Source of the DNA: Akkermansiaceae bacterium UBA2381
GTDB lineage: Bacteria; Verrucomicrobiota; Verrucomicrobiia; Verrucomicrobiales; DEV007
Length of the DNA stretch: 64,000 nucleotides
Assembly: GCA_002344215.1 (NCBI GenBank)
Contig: DDSV01000034.1
Location: 92,734-156,733 of the forward strand
Direction of reading: 5' to 3'
The notes under the pieces were generated by a model, which made no database searches, had not been told where the DNA came from, and saw only the letters and a program-made list of their open reading frames with translations. This document shows positions 9,438 to 18,411 of the stretch, piece after piece. A program made the position numbers and the translations under genes. Position 1 is the first letter of the stretch. Each line of letters begins with the position of its first letter.

Positions 9438-10373
9438 GTGCGTTCATTGAGAATGCGTCACATGAGCCCCTGTCTTTTTTCCATCAGCTATGCCGGTCTC
9501 TGGGGGCAGGCATCAATGGGGCTTCCTGATTTTATCCGGCATGGGGGGAAGCTCGGTTATGCCTCGGTCATGATTGCCGGGAAGCGGCCTCATCTGTCTC
9601 CGTTGGACGCAACGCCGGAGGTGATTACCTCGATCCGCGAGGCCTTGGGCGAGGCGGAAGTTCGCTGCGAGGTTATGGCGGCCTACACCAATCTTTCGCA
9701 ACTTTCTTCAGTCGGTGGTGAGGTTCCCTTGATCGAGTTCCAGATTGCCTATGTCGAGTCCCTCGCCCGCATCGCGGCACAACTCGGCGCAGGGATTGTT
9801 CGCATCTTCACCTCCTATGCCGTGGAGGGTCAGGATCTTCAACTACAATGGCGGCGCTGCGTTTCTGCGATTCGTGAAATGTCGGATCGGGTGGCGGAAC
9901 ACGGGATCTCCCTCGCCATTCAGAATCATCACGACCTCGCCCTGCACACGGAGGCGCTGCTGGAGTTGCTGTGTGATATTGACCGGCCCAATTGCAAACT
10001 CGGATATGATGCCTGGTCGCCCGCGCTTCGGGGAGAGTCACTCTACGAATCGGCCAAACTGGCTGCACCTCACACCATCCTAACGACCAATGCGGATTAC
10101 CTGAAAGTTCCCCGCTATTCCTACAAACCCGAACTCGTGAACTACGAGAGGCAATCACCCGACTGGGTTCGCGCCGTTCCCTTTGGCACCGGGTTCATTG
10201 ACTATGCCGCATTTTTCCAGGGTCTGCACGACGGGGGCTTTGATGGCGTGGCCACCTTTGAAATGTGTTCCCCTCTGCGCGGTGGAGGAGAGTTGGAGAA
10301 TCTTGATTCCTGCGCGAAAACCTATCTTCAGTGGATGGAATCGCGGAACCTAGTCAGGAACCCGGAACCCTGA
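9438..10373 (+). CDS. Sugar phosphate isomerase/epimerase-like TIM barrel
   Basis: Up to 311 aa, in the xylose isomerase-like/AP endonuclease family 2 superfamily. Putative metal ligands are seen in QNHHD, GYDAWSP, TNADY and the late FEMCSP. Enzymes of this fold epimerise or isomerise sugars, keto-sugars or inositol derivatives. The start is uncertain: GTG at 9438, ATG at 9453 and ATG at 9462 are in frame and none has a strong ribosome binding site; ATG at 9453 or 9462 is plausible. It follows the fusion gene by 40 bases and is the last gene of the plus-strand locus. Convergent with the glycosyl-hydrolase-like gene. Confidence 0.8.
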   Translation: MRSLRMRHMSPCLFSISYAGLWGQASMGLPDFIRHGGKLGYASVMIAGKRPHLSPLDATPEVITSIREALGEAEVRCEVMAAYTNLSQLSSVGGEVPLIEFQIAYVESLARIAAQLGAGIVRIFTSYAVEGQDLQLQWRRCVSAIREMSDRVAEHGISLAIQNHHDLALHTEALLELLCDIDRPNCKLGYDAWSPALRGESLYESAKLAAPHTILTTNADYLKVPRYSYKPELVNYERQSPDWVRAVPFGTGFIDYAAFFQGLHDGGFDGVATFEMCSPLRGGGELENLDSCAKTYLQWMESRNLVRNPEP

Positions 10374-10390
10374 ATCTCTCCGGCAATTTT

Positions 10391-12016
10391 CTAAACCGGC
10401 AGAGTGATTTCGAGGTAGATGAGCTTGACCCGAATGCCCTCTTTGAGCGTCACTTCAATACGGTTGGTCCCGACGAGAGCGGCGGAAACCGGGCATTCGA
10501 AACACCGGGTGTCTTCGGCTGTCCCGAGGTAGGCGTCGTAGGGATGAGGCAGGGGTCGTTCGATAAAAGGCGTTTGTGTTAGAGTGATGTCATTCAAACG
10601 AACCTCGATTTTCCGATCCGCAATGGCTTCATCCGACCGGATCCGGAGTAGTCCATCGCGGTGATGACCGGGTAAGGGTGCCATTTCGATAGAAAAGGTC
10701 TGCGGCGCCTTTCGTTGCAGCAGGGCAGGCAGGGGCAGGCCGGGGAGAACCGGATCTTTCCTCGCCGCCGTAAGGAAATAGGAATGCGCCTGCCGGGCGA
10801 CGAAGGCGGGATCTTTCAGATTCGGAATGACGTGGAAGGGAGGCTCACTGAAAGGCCCGATCGCCGGGGTGGTGTGCTCGCGGTAGTAGGGGAAGTTGAA
10901 GAGGCTCACTCCGGCCGCGCCCTGTGTGTAGGCAAGATGGGCTGTGGTGTAGAATTGTTCATCAGTAGTTCGCAGATAGGGTTGCGTGCCGCTCCCGGCG
11001 AGGGCCCGTCCGGTGAGAGTGGTGTGGGTCATCTCGGCATACACCGGGGTGTCGGGGATGAGCGTTTTGGCTCTCCGGATGCTGTCATCCTGAAAGGTGA
11101 AATAGGACCAAGACAGAGTCACGAGATCGACTCCGGCGTCCACGAGCGAGGGCAGGTGGATGCCCTGCTCATCGAGGATGTCGAGTTCCGCCGGAACGCG
11201 GACGCAGAGCGTCCGGCGGGGACCATCGCCGGACGCCCGATCGAGGGATTCACGGATTCGCTTTACAAATCCGGTCGTGACAGCCCTGCGCTCGTCGGTG
11301 GTGGTTCCCGCCGAAGGGAAGCGGCTCCAATGTCGAAGAAAGTCCAGTTCCAGGCCGTCCAGAGGATAGTTTTCACACAATTCGTTGATCAGAGCATATT
11401 TGTGTTCCACGACTTCGGGAATAGCCCAGTTGAAAACACCCTGTCCCCAGTCTGCGGCGTCGGGACCGATTCGATACTTCCCGTAGTTTTCCCAGAAAAA
11501 ACGGGACATGTCATGAGCGGGCTTTTTCTCCTCGAGGGCTTTGACGAGACCACGAACGTGATGGCCGTCATTGAGACGGTAGGAGACAAAGGCTTTTACC
11601 CCCAGAGTCCGGCATTGATCAATAAAGGTCCGGACGAGGTCGCCGCCCGCGAGGAGGTGACGGGCATAGGGGTTCTGTTTGGTGATTCCGAACTCACCGA
11701 GAAAGGTTTCGTAGTGATCGGCCGGCGAGTAGATCTTCGATTGCCACCAGGGGATCCAGCCGAGGCCGGGTTGGAGCAGGTGGACATCGGTATCTCCTGC
11801 TTCCGTGATTGAGGCCCGGAGGTGGGCGTCGGTGAAACCGTCCTTCGGATCCCGCCAGGGACTCTTGCACGACGTGATGTGGGTGGTGTCGTTGCTGTAG
11901 AGGACTCGGGGTTGACCCTCACTGCTGTCGGCCCGTACCATCTCCGAACTGAAAGCGAAGGGAGCGAGTGAGGCCGTCTTGAGAAAGATCCTCCTTTGTA
12001 TCGCAATCTGACGCAT
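10391..12016 (-). CDS. Exported glycosyl-hydrolase-like TIM-barrel protein (GHL10-type)
   Basis: A 541-aa protein with a Tat-like N-terminus (QRRIFLKTASLAPFAFSS). Text such as VKAFVSYRLNDGHH, FNWAIPEVVEHKYALINEL and YPLDGLELDFLRHW is typical of putative glycoside hydrolases of the GHL10/family-10-like group, where an acidic residue at a strand end (here GLELDF) may be catalytic. The C-terminal ~110 residues resemble a beta-sandwich. The ATG at 12016 overlaps the stop of the upstream beta-lactamase-fold gene by one base (TGATG), so the two genes are coupled; a GTG at 12019 is an alternative start. Enzymatic activity unproven. Confidence 0.7.
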   Translation of the reverse strand: MRQIAIQRRIFLKTASLAPFAFSSEMVRADSSEGQPRVLYSNDTTHITSCKSPWRDPKDGFTDAHLRASITEAGDTDVHLLQPGLGWIPWWQSKIYSPADHYETFLGEFGITKQNPYARHLLAGGDLVRTFIDQCRTLGVKAFVSYRLNDGHHVRGLVKALEEKKPAHDMSRFFWENYGKYRIGPDAADWGQGVFNWAIPEVVEHKYALINELCENYPLDGLELDFLRHWSRFPSAGTTTDERRAVTTGFVKRIRESLDRASGDGPRRTLCVRVPAELDILDEQGIHLPSLVDAGVDLVTLSWSYFTFQDDSIRRAKTLIPDTPVYAEMTHTTLTGRALAGSGTQPYLRTTDEQFYTTAHLAYTQGAAGVSLFNFPYYREHTTPAIGPFSEPPFHVIPNLKDPAFVARQAHSYFLTAARKDPVLPGLPLPALLQRKAPQTFSIEMAPLPGHHRDGLLRIRSDEAIADRKIEVRLNDITLTQTPFIERPLPHPYDAYLGTAEDTRCFECPVSAALVGTNRIEVTLKEGIRVKLIYLEITLPV

Positions 12017-13170
12017 CACTCGGTGGTGGGTTTGAGGAGATAATTTTTGAAAACACCCTGAGCGTTCTTTCCTTCTCCCGGGAAACCGGAGTGCTGCACC
12101 ATCCAGATCAGAGCGAGATTTTTGTCAGGATGTATCTCCACGTTCGTGGCATGGGCTCCGCCGTGGCCGAACCAGTCGGGACCCACGGCAAAACCGAGAC
12201 CATAGGCATTGTTGACGGAATCGGGGGTTTGGCGCTTCGTGAGTTCAGCGACGGAGGCTTCGGAGAGGTAACGACGTCCGTCCAGTTCGCCTCGATTCAA
12301 CAGCATACGGCAGAATCGGGCCGTATCGGCAGCGGTCGAGAAAAGACCTCCGGCCGGCATGGGAAAGCGGCGGGTGCGATCGGATAGCGGGTAGAGGAGT
12401 TGGGTGATATCAAAGGTTTCGAGTCCGGTTTTCTCCTTGTCGGGGCGATAGGATTTCGCGAGTCGGGCGGTCTGAGTTTCGTCCGGCCAGAAGGTGGTGT
12501 CTTTCATTCCGAGGGGATCGAAGAGCCGCTCCTGCATGAAGGCCTCGTAGGACATCCCGCTGACGACTTCGAGGACGCGGGCGGCCGTATTGATTCCTGC
12601 GTTGGAGTATTGATAGGCCGTTCCCGGTTCGGTCTGAAGAGGAGTCATGGCATAGGTCTTCACCGCTGCGGCGAGAGGCAGCCCGTCGAGGGTTGGTTCC
12701 TCGGCGGCGGACTTGAAGGGCATGCCGCTCATGTGGCTGAGACAGTCCCGTATCGTGACAGGGCGTGAGGGTTTTGTCAGGACCATGCGTTCGTCTGACT
12801 TCTCCGAGACGACCATTTGTGTCGAGAATTCGGGAAGGTATTTTGAAACCGGATCATCCAGCCCTAGTTTGCCCTCCTCCACCAGCATCATGACTGCAAG
12901 GGCGGTCATCGGCTTGGTCTGGGAAGCGATCCAGAAAAGGCTGTCAGGGGTCATCGCTTTCCCGGCTTCCCGATCGGCGTGGCCGATGGTAGTGACGGAG
13001 ACGACTCCCTCGCGGTTTGCGACGAGGGCAACTACTCCGGCAAGTTCGCCCTTGTCGACGAAGGGTTGGAGTTTTCCTGCCAGTGGGGTGGTTTCACCAA
13101 GGAGGAAAGCAGGGGCACAGATCAATGCCAGGGTGAGGAAGGCTGCGGGGTGGGGTGATCCTGTTTTCAT
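12016..13170 (-). CDS. Exported serine beta-lactamase-fold hydrolase
   Basis: A 384-aa protein of the class C beta-lactamase/D-Ala-D-Ala carboxypeptidase/esterase family. The S-x-x-K motif is SQTK near residue 82, the Y-x-N motif is YSN near 186, and the KTG-equivalent is HGG near 338. An ATG at 13170 gives a clean signal peptide (PAAFLTLALICAPAFLLG); the longer frame to 13248 lacks one. In PVC genomes such proteins are usually esterases or peptidases rather than resistance enzymes, so a role in antibiotic resistance should not be assumed. First gene of a two-gene unit, divergent from the CxxCH protein. Confidence 0.85.
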   Translation of the reverse strand: MKTGSPHPAAFLTLALICAPAFLLGETTPLAGKLQPFVDKGELAGVVALVANREGVVSVTTIGHADREAGKAMTPDSLFWIASQTKPMTALAVMMLVEEGKLGLDDPVSKYLPEFSTQMVVSEKSDERMVLTKPSRPVTIRDCLSHMSGMPFKSAAEEPTLDGLPLAAAVKTYAMTPLQTEPGTAYQYSNAGINTAARVLEVVSGMSYEAFMQERLFDPLGMKDTTFWPDETQTARLAKSYRPDKEKTGLETFDITQLLYPLSDRTRRFPMPAGGLFSTAADTARFCRMLLNRGELDGRRYLSEASVAELTKRQTPDSVNNAYGLGFAVGPDWFGHGGAHATNVEIHPDKNLALIWMVQHSGFPGEGKNAQGVFKNYLLKPTTE

Positions 13171-13271
13171 GACCGGGGATTTTGACCGTGAGGCGGAAAA
13201 AGTGCAATAGATGCGGCTGACGGATCTGCGGAAGAGACAACTGTTCAAGGATTTGCCAGAATTTCCGCGTG

Positions 13272-16136
13272 ATGAACCAAGTTTGCAGGACTGCCGTCTT
13301 CCTCTTCCTGTCTGTTGGGGGGATTTCCGGACAGGATCATCTTGTCCGTGAGACGGAGGCGCTTGATCCGGAGATTGAACTGGCCGCGCTTTCGGTTCCC
13401 GAAGGGTTCGCGATCGGATTGTTCGCCTCCGAACCGATGATCAATAAACCGATCAATCTCGCGGTCGATGTCCGCGGAAGGGTCTGGGTTTCCTCGACGG
13501 TTGAATATCCCTACGCCGCGGAGAAGGATCGATGGTCGGACGAACGTGGCTCCCATGTCAGCGGAAGCCGTGACGCGATCAAGATCCTCGAGGACACCGA
13601 TGGTGACGGGCAGGCCGACAAAGTGACCGATTTTGCCGATGGGCTAAATATTCCAACCGGAATTCTGCCCTGGCATCGACCGGAACACTCGGACGGCTGC
13701 ATCGCCTGGAGCATCCCGAACATCTGGTATTTTGCCGACACCGATGGAGATGGAAGGGCCGACCATCGTGAGGTTCTCTTTGGTCCACTCGGATACGAAA
13801 AGGACACCCACGGGATGTGTTCCAGCTTCCGCCTCGGTTCTGACGGATGGGTCTACGCAACTCACGGCTTCAATAATACCAGTCACCTCAAGGCCAAAGA
13901 CGGGAGCGAACTCGAACTTCATTCCGGCAATGTGTTTCGCTTTCGCCCCGACGGTTCGCGCGTCGAGGTCTGGTCTCGCGGACAGGTCAATCCTTTCGGC
14001 CTCGCCTTTGACCGGCGTGGAAATCTCTACAGCGCTGACTGCCACAGCGCTCCCGTCTACCAGCTCATCCGTGGAGCGGTTTATCCGAGTTTCGGCAAGC
14101 CGCACGACGGACTCGGCTTTGGCCCCGCGATGATAGAGCACACTCACGGATCCACCGGGATCGCAGGCATCGTTTATCTGGATCGCGGGGTCTGGGGAGA
14201 GCAATGGAACGACCATGTCCTCATCGGAAATCCGGTGACCTCGCGGGTGAATCTGGACCGCGTCGTTTTCACCGGGACGACGCCGCGAGCCGATGAGAAG
14301 GCCGACTTCATCGTCAGTAAGGATCCCTGGTTCCGCCCCGTCGATCTGACCCTCGGACCTGAAGGAGCGCTTTATATCGCCGACTTCTACAACCGCATCA
14401 TCGGCCACTACGAGGTGCCGCTTGAGCATCCGGGGCGGGATCGGGAAAGGGGACGGATCTGGCGTGTCGTAAAAGCGGGGAAAAGGCCGGTTGCCGAGCC
14501 CTTCACTCCGCCCGCGGTTCCACCGAATCCCTTGGCCGCGCTTCAAGACAACTCGCCATGGGAACGTCGCTCAGCAGCCGCAGCCCTGCAGGAAAAGCCA
14601 TCGATTGAGGCAATCGAATCGCTTCGTAGCGCCTTGAATGATACGCCCGACGGGGACTCTCACCTCAGTCATGCTCTCCGCCTTGCACTGCGGGAGTGTC
14701 TGTCACTTCCGGGTGCCTACTCCGGGCTCTCGAAAGAGGGAGGCCTGTCTGACGTCGCCTCGATCTCACTCGCGGTGAACACCCCCGGGTCAGCGGCCTG
14801 GCTTCTCGGTTATCCGGGGTCGGAAACCCTCCCTGCGGACTTTCCCGATCAACGTCTTCGTCACATCGCCCGGTATGGAGATGAGCGGACACTGGGAATC
14901 CTTCTCGAACAGGAGGAGGGAGAATTCGGAAAACGCGATCCGCTGGACCTTGCTTCTGCGATTCTTGAAATCAGTGAAGCACTCGAAGAACAACACGGAA
15001 TTGCCCGTGATCCGCGCCTCATTTCCGTGGCAACCCGACTGGCTCTTATTCTACTGGAAGATCGGAAGGGCGAACAAGAGCAACCCTGGCGTGTCAGGGC
15101 GGGAGGAACGAATTCACTCGATCGTTCCGTCTGGGAAGTGCAGGTGAGAATGCGGGCGGATGGAAAGGAGATCCCGGTGCTGTCCAGTCTGGTGCGGGGT
15201 GCGAAGAAGGCCGAGCAATCCACCAGTGTTCTCGAATCCCGGCCATTTCCTTTTTCAGGAAGGTTGAGTTTTTACCTCTGTGGTCACCGCGGGGCGCCGG
15301 GAAAGGAGGCGCATGATCTCAGTTTCGTGCGCCTCGTCGAGCAGGATTCCGGAGCCGAGCTTGCCCGCGCCTATCCACCCCGAAGTGACCTTGCCGGGCT
15401 TGTCGAATGGTCGCTTCCGGAAGCGGGAGGAAAGAACGTCTGCATCGAGATTGTGGATGGCGATGCCGGTTCCTCCTACGCCTGGCTTGGAGTCGGTGAG
15501 GTAGACGGAGTGAATCTTCCCGTCGAGGGATTCGCGCGCGCTGATCGTGAAGCGGCCACTCTACGCCGCCTCGCGCGACTTCTCGTGACCTCTGCACCGG
15601 TCGATTTGCGAGATAGGCTTCGACCCTTTCTGCCGGTGTCGCCACCCGGTCCTCCCGTCTCGATTTCGCCAGAGGAGCAGACACGCCTTGACCGACTGAT
15701 TGCCGAACGGGTCGCCATCGCCGGAACGAACTCCCCGGATCTCGACCGTGGGGAAGGGCTCTTTGCGACCCATTGCGCCGCCTGCCATCGTCTCGCCGGA
15801 GAGGGAGGTCTCATCGGGCCGCAACTCGACGGAGTCGGGTCCCGCGGCCTTGCCCGTCTCGCCGAGGACATTCTTGATCCGAACCGCAATGTCGATGCCC
15901 ACTTCCGGCTCACCGCCCTGACAAAAAAGGACGGAAGTGTCATCGGTGGATTTGTCGCGAGCGAAAGTGGAGAAGTGATTCACCTCCTTGATGCGGCGGG
16001 ACAGAGTCATCGCGTGCTCAAGAGTGAGGTGACGTCGACCGGGGTTTCGTCGCATTCGCTGATGCCGGCGAATTTCGGGGAGATCTTGAAACCGGAGGAG
16101 TTCCGCGATCTGGCGGGGTGGTTGTCAGGGAAGTGA
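13272..16136 (+). CDS. PVC-type CxxCH haem protein with N-terminal propeller dehydrogenase-like domain
   Basis: About 954 aa (GTG at 13269 is an alternative start one codon earlier). Signal peptide, then a propeller of the soluble glucose dehydrogenase-like kind (SVPEGFAIGLFASEP, DTDGDGQAD, FADTDGDGRAD calcium-loop-like repeats, RGQVNPFGLAFD). A HEAT-like and a beta-sandwich stretch occupy the middle. The C-terminus is a class I cytochrome c domain with CAACH near residue 836 and a possible Met ligand in LMPANFG. This architecture is a hallmark of Planctomycetes and Verrucomicrobia. Expected in periplasmic oxidation of a sugar or alcohol; substrate unknown. Confidence 0.87.
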   Translation: MNQVCRTAVFLFLSVGGISGQDHLVRETEALDPEIELAALSVPEGFAIGLFASEPMINKPINLAVDVRGRVWVSSTVEYPYAAEKDRWSDERGSHVSGSRDAIKILEDTDGDGQADKVTDFADGLNIPTGILPWHRPEHSDGCIAWSIPNIWYFADTDGDGRADHREVLFGPLGYEKDTHGMCSSFRLGSDGWVYATHGFNNTSHLKAKDGSELELHSGNVFRFRPDGSRVEVWSRGQVNPFGLAFDRRGNLYSADCHSAPVYQLIRGAVYPSFGKPHDGLGFGPAMIEHTHGSTGIAGIVYLDRGVWGEQWNDHVLIGNPVTSRVNLDRVVFTGTTPRADEKADFIVSKDPWFRPVDLTLGPEGALYIADFYNRIIGHYEVPLEHPGRDRERGRIWRVVKAGKRPVAEPFTPPAVPPNPLAALQDNSPWERRSAAAALQEKPSIEAIESLRSALNDTPDGDSHLSHALRLALRECLSLPGAYSGLSKEGGLSDVASISLAVNTPGSAAWLLGYPGSETLPADFPDQRLRHIARYGDERTLGILLEQEEGEFGKRDPLDLASAILEISEALEEQHGIARDPRLISVATRLALILLEDRKGEQEQPWRVRAGGTNSLDRSVWEVQVRMRADGKEIPVLSSLVRGAKKAEQSTSVLESRPFPFSGRLSFYLCGHRGAPGKEAHDLSFVRLVEQDSGAELARAYPPRSDLAGLVEWSLPEAGGKNVCIEIVDGDAGSSYAWLGVGEVDGVNLPVEGFARADREAATLRRLARLLVTSAPVDLRDRLRPFLPVSPPGPPVSISPEEQTRLDRLIAERVAIAGTNSPDLDRGEGLFATHCAACHRLAGEGGLIGPQLDGVGSRGLARLAEDILDPNRNVDAHFRLTALTKKDGSVIGGFVASESGEVIHLLDAAGQSHRVLKSEVTSTGVSSHSLMPANFGEILKPEEFRDLAGWLSGK

Positions 16137-16216
16137 GGCCCACACAATCGAAGCGAAGCGAAGATAGATGCCAGAGGCATCAACGGCACGAAGCCACTAA
16201 GGAGAGGAGGGGATTT

Positions 16217-17323
16217 CTAATTCCTCAAGTCCGCCAGGGTCCGAACGAGATCGGCGTTGGTCACCGAATCCGAAACAAAAGCATCGCCGATCGCTTTCAG
16301 GAGAACAAAACGAATCTGTCCGGCCTCGAACTTTTTGTCGCGTCCCATCGCGGCGAGAATGGCGTCGTCCGGAACGTCATCCGCGAGCTCAGTGGGCAGG
16401 CCGTAGGTCTCAAGGGCGGCAATGATGCGGTCTCCGTCGGCGAGGGACAATCCCGCCTTTTCGACTGAGAGGCGGGTCGCGGCAACGAGGCCGAGACTGA
16501 TGGCCTCACCGTGGAGGAAACGTCCGTATCCTCCAGCGGCTTCGATCCCGTGGCCGAGAGTATGGCCGAAATTCAGGAGGGCACGAGTCCCGGTGGTTTC
16601 GCGCTCATCCTCCTCGACGACGGCCGCCTTGATCGCCACGTTGCGCGCGACGAGTTCGACGAGGTGTTCGCGAATGGTGTCCTTTGCCTCGACAAGATCG
16701 AAGAGTGACGCGTCACGAATCGCGGCGTGTTTGATGATCTCGGCAAATCCCTCGTTGAATTCGCGTTCGGGCAGGCTCGCCAGGGTATGGGTGTCGGCGA
16801 GAACCAGCTGTGGTTGATGGAAGGCTCCCAGCAGATTTTTGCCTTCAGGAGTATTGACTCCGGTCTTGCCACCGACCGAACTGTCGACCTGGCTCACGAT
16901 GGTCGTTGGAATCTGCACGCAGGGGATTCCCCGCTGGAAGATCGCTGCGGCAAATCCGGCCAGATCTCCGACAACGCCTCCCCCGAGGGCGACGAGGAAG
17001 GACTTGCGATCAAGACCCGCCCTGAGCATGGCCCGACAGACCTCGGTGACCTGCTCCATGCTCTTCGAGGCTTCTCCCGCGGGCACGGTGATGAGGACGG
17101 TTTTGATGCCGGCATCTTCAAGCGAGGCGGCAACGGTGGCGGCGTAGAGAGGCCCGACGTTCGAGTCAGTGACGATGGCAGCGGTGCGGCTGCGAATCCC
17201 GGAGTAATCGGAAATGAGTTTAGCCGTATCTCCGATCAAACCGGAGCCGACCAGTACAGTGTAATCATCATTCGCCAGGCTGAGCGAAATGCGGACGGGG
17301 TTTCCTTCGGTGACAGTGGGCAT
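16217..17323 (-). CDS. aroB: 3-dehydroquinate synthase
   Basis: A 368-aa protein, normal length for AroB, which converts DAHP to 3-dehydroquinate in the shikimate pathway with NAD and a divalent metal. Seen in the sequence: nucleotide-binding GGGVVGDLAGF, VDSSVGGKTGVN with the conserved Lys, metal ligands in FAEIIKHA and NFGHTLGHGIE. It lies downstream of miaA on the same strand with a 100-base gap that carries a palindromic element. Convergent with the CxxCH protein gene. Confidence 0.96.
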   Translation of the reverse strand: MPTVTEGNPVRISLSLANDDYTVLVGSGLIGDTAKLISDYSGIRSRTAAIVTDSNVGPLYAATVAASLEDAGIKTVLITVPAGEASKSMEQVTEVCRAMLRAGLDRKSFLVALGGGVVGDLAGFAAAIFQRGIPCVQIPTTIVSQVDSSVGGKTGVNTPEGKNLLGAFHQPQLVLADTHTLASLPEREFNEGFAEIIKHAAIRDASLFDLVEAKDTIREHLVELVARNVAIKAAVVEEDERETTGTRALLNFGHTLGHGIEAAGGYGRFLHGEAISLGLVAATRLSVEKAGLSLADGDRIIAALETYGLPTELADDVPDDAILAAMGRDKKFEAGQIRFVLLKAIGDAFVSDSVTNADLVRTLADLRN

Positions 17324-17390
17324 GGAGGGGTGAGTTTCAACTCGATGGGGACAACTTTCAACGGGAAGGTCGTCGGACGAGACGCTTTCG

Positions 17391-17411
17391 GAACGGGACG
17401 GAGACCCGTTC
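17391..17411. repeat. REP-like palindrome between miaA and aroB
   Basis: Perfect 7-bp inverted repeat GAACGGG/CCCGTTC around a 7-base loop (ACGGAGA), flanked by a TACGGGA stretch. Read on the minus strand it is TAG-AACGGG-TCTCCGT-CCCGTT. Similar short G+C-rich palindromes next to a TAG occur elsewhere in this window (1-24, 19297-19323, 43191-43214), so it is probably an intergenic dispersed element rather than a terminator; no T-run follows. Confidence 0.5.
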
Positions 17412-17423
17412 TACGGGAGAAAA

Positions 17424-18341
17424 TCACTGTCGATCTCTTATTTCCGGAAACAGTTCGAGGATACGCGCGGCCGTCGTGTTTGCCTCCTCATCCCTGCCCA
17501 CGGGAATCTTCCGGAATCCGGGTTCCCGCTTGAACCAGGTTTCCTGTCGTTTGGAGTATCGTCGCGTCTCCTGTTGAATGGTGGCGAGACAGGATTCGAT
17601 ATCCATCTCCCCGGCCAGGTGGGCCTGAATCTCCCGCAGTCCGATTGCTTTCCCGGCAGTAGGCGAGAGAGGGCCGAGGCCGGAGACCTCGGCGATGATA
17701 CCGGCTTCAAACATCTGCCGGGTCCGGCGATTGATTCGGTCATACACATCCTCGCGCTCACGTTGAAGATAAACAGCATGAATGTCAGGATGACTCGTTT
17801 CCCATTCGCTTTTGACGACGGACGCGGGCTGTCCCGTGACGAGACAGATCTCAAGGTTCCGTGTCACGTAGCGACGGTTTTTCAGATTTGTTTTTTCGGC
17901 ACCCTGAGGATCGAGTTCCCGGTATTGGGCGATCAGTTCATCGAGTGTCCTCGCTTCGAGTTGTTCGCGGAGTTTCGGGTCGGCCTTCGGGGTGGGGGTG
18001 AGTCCGTGGGTAATCGCTTTGAGATATAGACCGCTGCCTCCCACGACCAGCGGCAAAGCCCTAGTCGCCACCTCGGCGATTTTCGCTTTCGCGAGGGCGG
18101 CGAAGGTGGCCGCATCGCAGGTGAAGGTGGGATTAAATCCGGAATAGAGATGATGGGGGCATTGCACCAGCTCGGAGGAGGTGGGCGCCGCCGTGAGGGT
18201 CTCCATGCCCCGATAGATCTGGAAGGCGTCGGCGTTGATGATCTCGACCGGAGAGAGGAGTCGGGCTAGTTCGAGAGCGACCGCGGTTTTCCCGCTGCCG
18301 GTCTGACCGGCGAGAAAAAGAGGGGCTGCGGGAGGATTCAT
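17424..18341 (-). CDS. miaA: tRNA dimethylallyltransferase
   Basis: A 305-aa protein, the usual MiaA length. It prenylates A37 of tRNAs reading UNN codons. P-loop GQTGSGKT near residues 11-18, the catalytic Asp in NADAFQIYRGM (the usual motif is DSxQxYRxM; here Ala and Phe replace Ser and a small residue), VVGGSGLYLKA and the RRYVTRNLEI segment fit the family. It starts immediately downstream of the terminator of the RRM gene, so it is transcribed separately, and is followed by aroB. Confidence 0.95.
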   Translation of the reverse strand: MNPPAAPLFLAGQTGSGKTAVALELARLLSPVEIINADAFQIYRGMETLTAAPTSSELVQCPHHLYSGFNPTFTCDAATFAALAKAKIAEVATRALPLVVGGSGLYLKAITHGLTPTPKADPKLREQLEARTLDELIAQYRELDPQGAEKTNLKNRRYVTRNLEICLVTGQPASVVKSEWETSHPDIHAVYLQREREDVYDRINRRTRQMFEAGIIAEVSGLGPLSPTAGKAIGLREIQAHLAGEMDIESCLATIQQETRRYSKRQETWFKREPGFRKIPVGRDEEANTTAARILELFPEIRDRQ

Positions 18342-18343
18342 TC

Positions 18344-18381
18344 AAAAAAGACGCCGGAACGATTGAAAACCGTTCCGGCGT
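18344..18381 (-). terminator. Rho-independent terminator of the RRM gene
   Basis: Perfect 11-bp stem (ACGCCGGAACG at 18351-18361 with CGTTCCGGCGT at 18371-18381), 9-base loop, followed on the minus strand by a run of six T (18344-18349). It sits just past the RRM gene stop and just before the miaA start. Confidence 0.88.
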
Positions 18382-18411
18382 AAAAGCGTTTTGTCCTGTG
18401 TCAGGCCGGGA

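Noticed and set aside
10715..11812. 365-residue reading frame on the plus strand
   Set aside because: Lies opposite the glycosyl-hydrolase-like gene, which has a Tat signal and sensible motifs; this frame has none.
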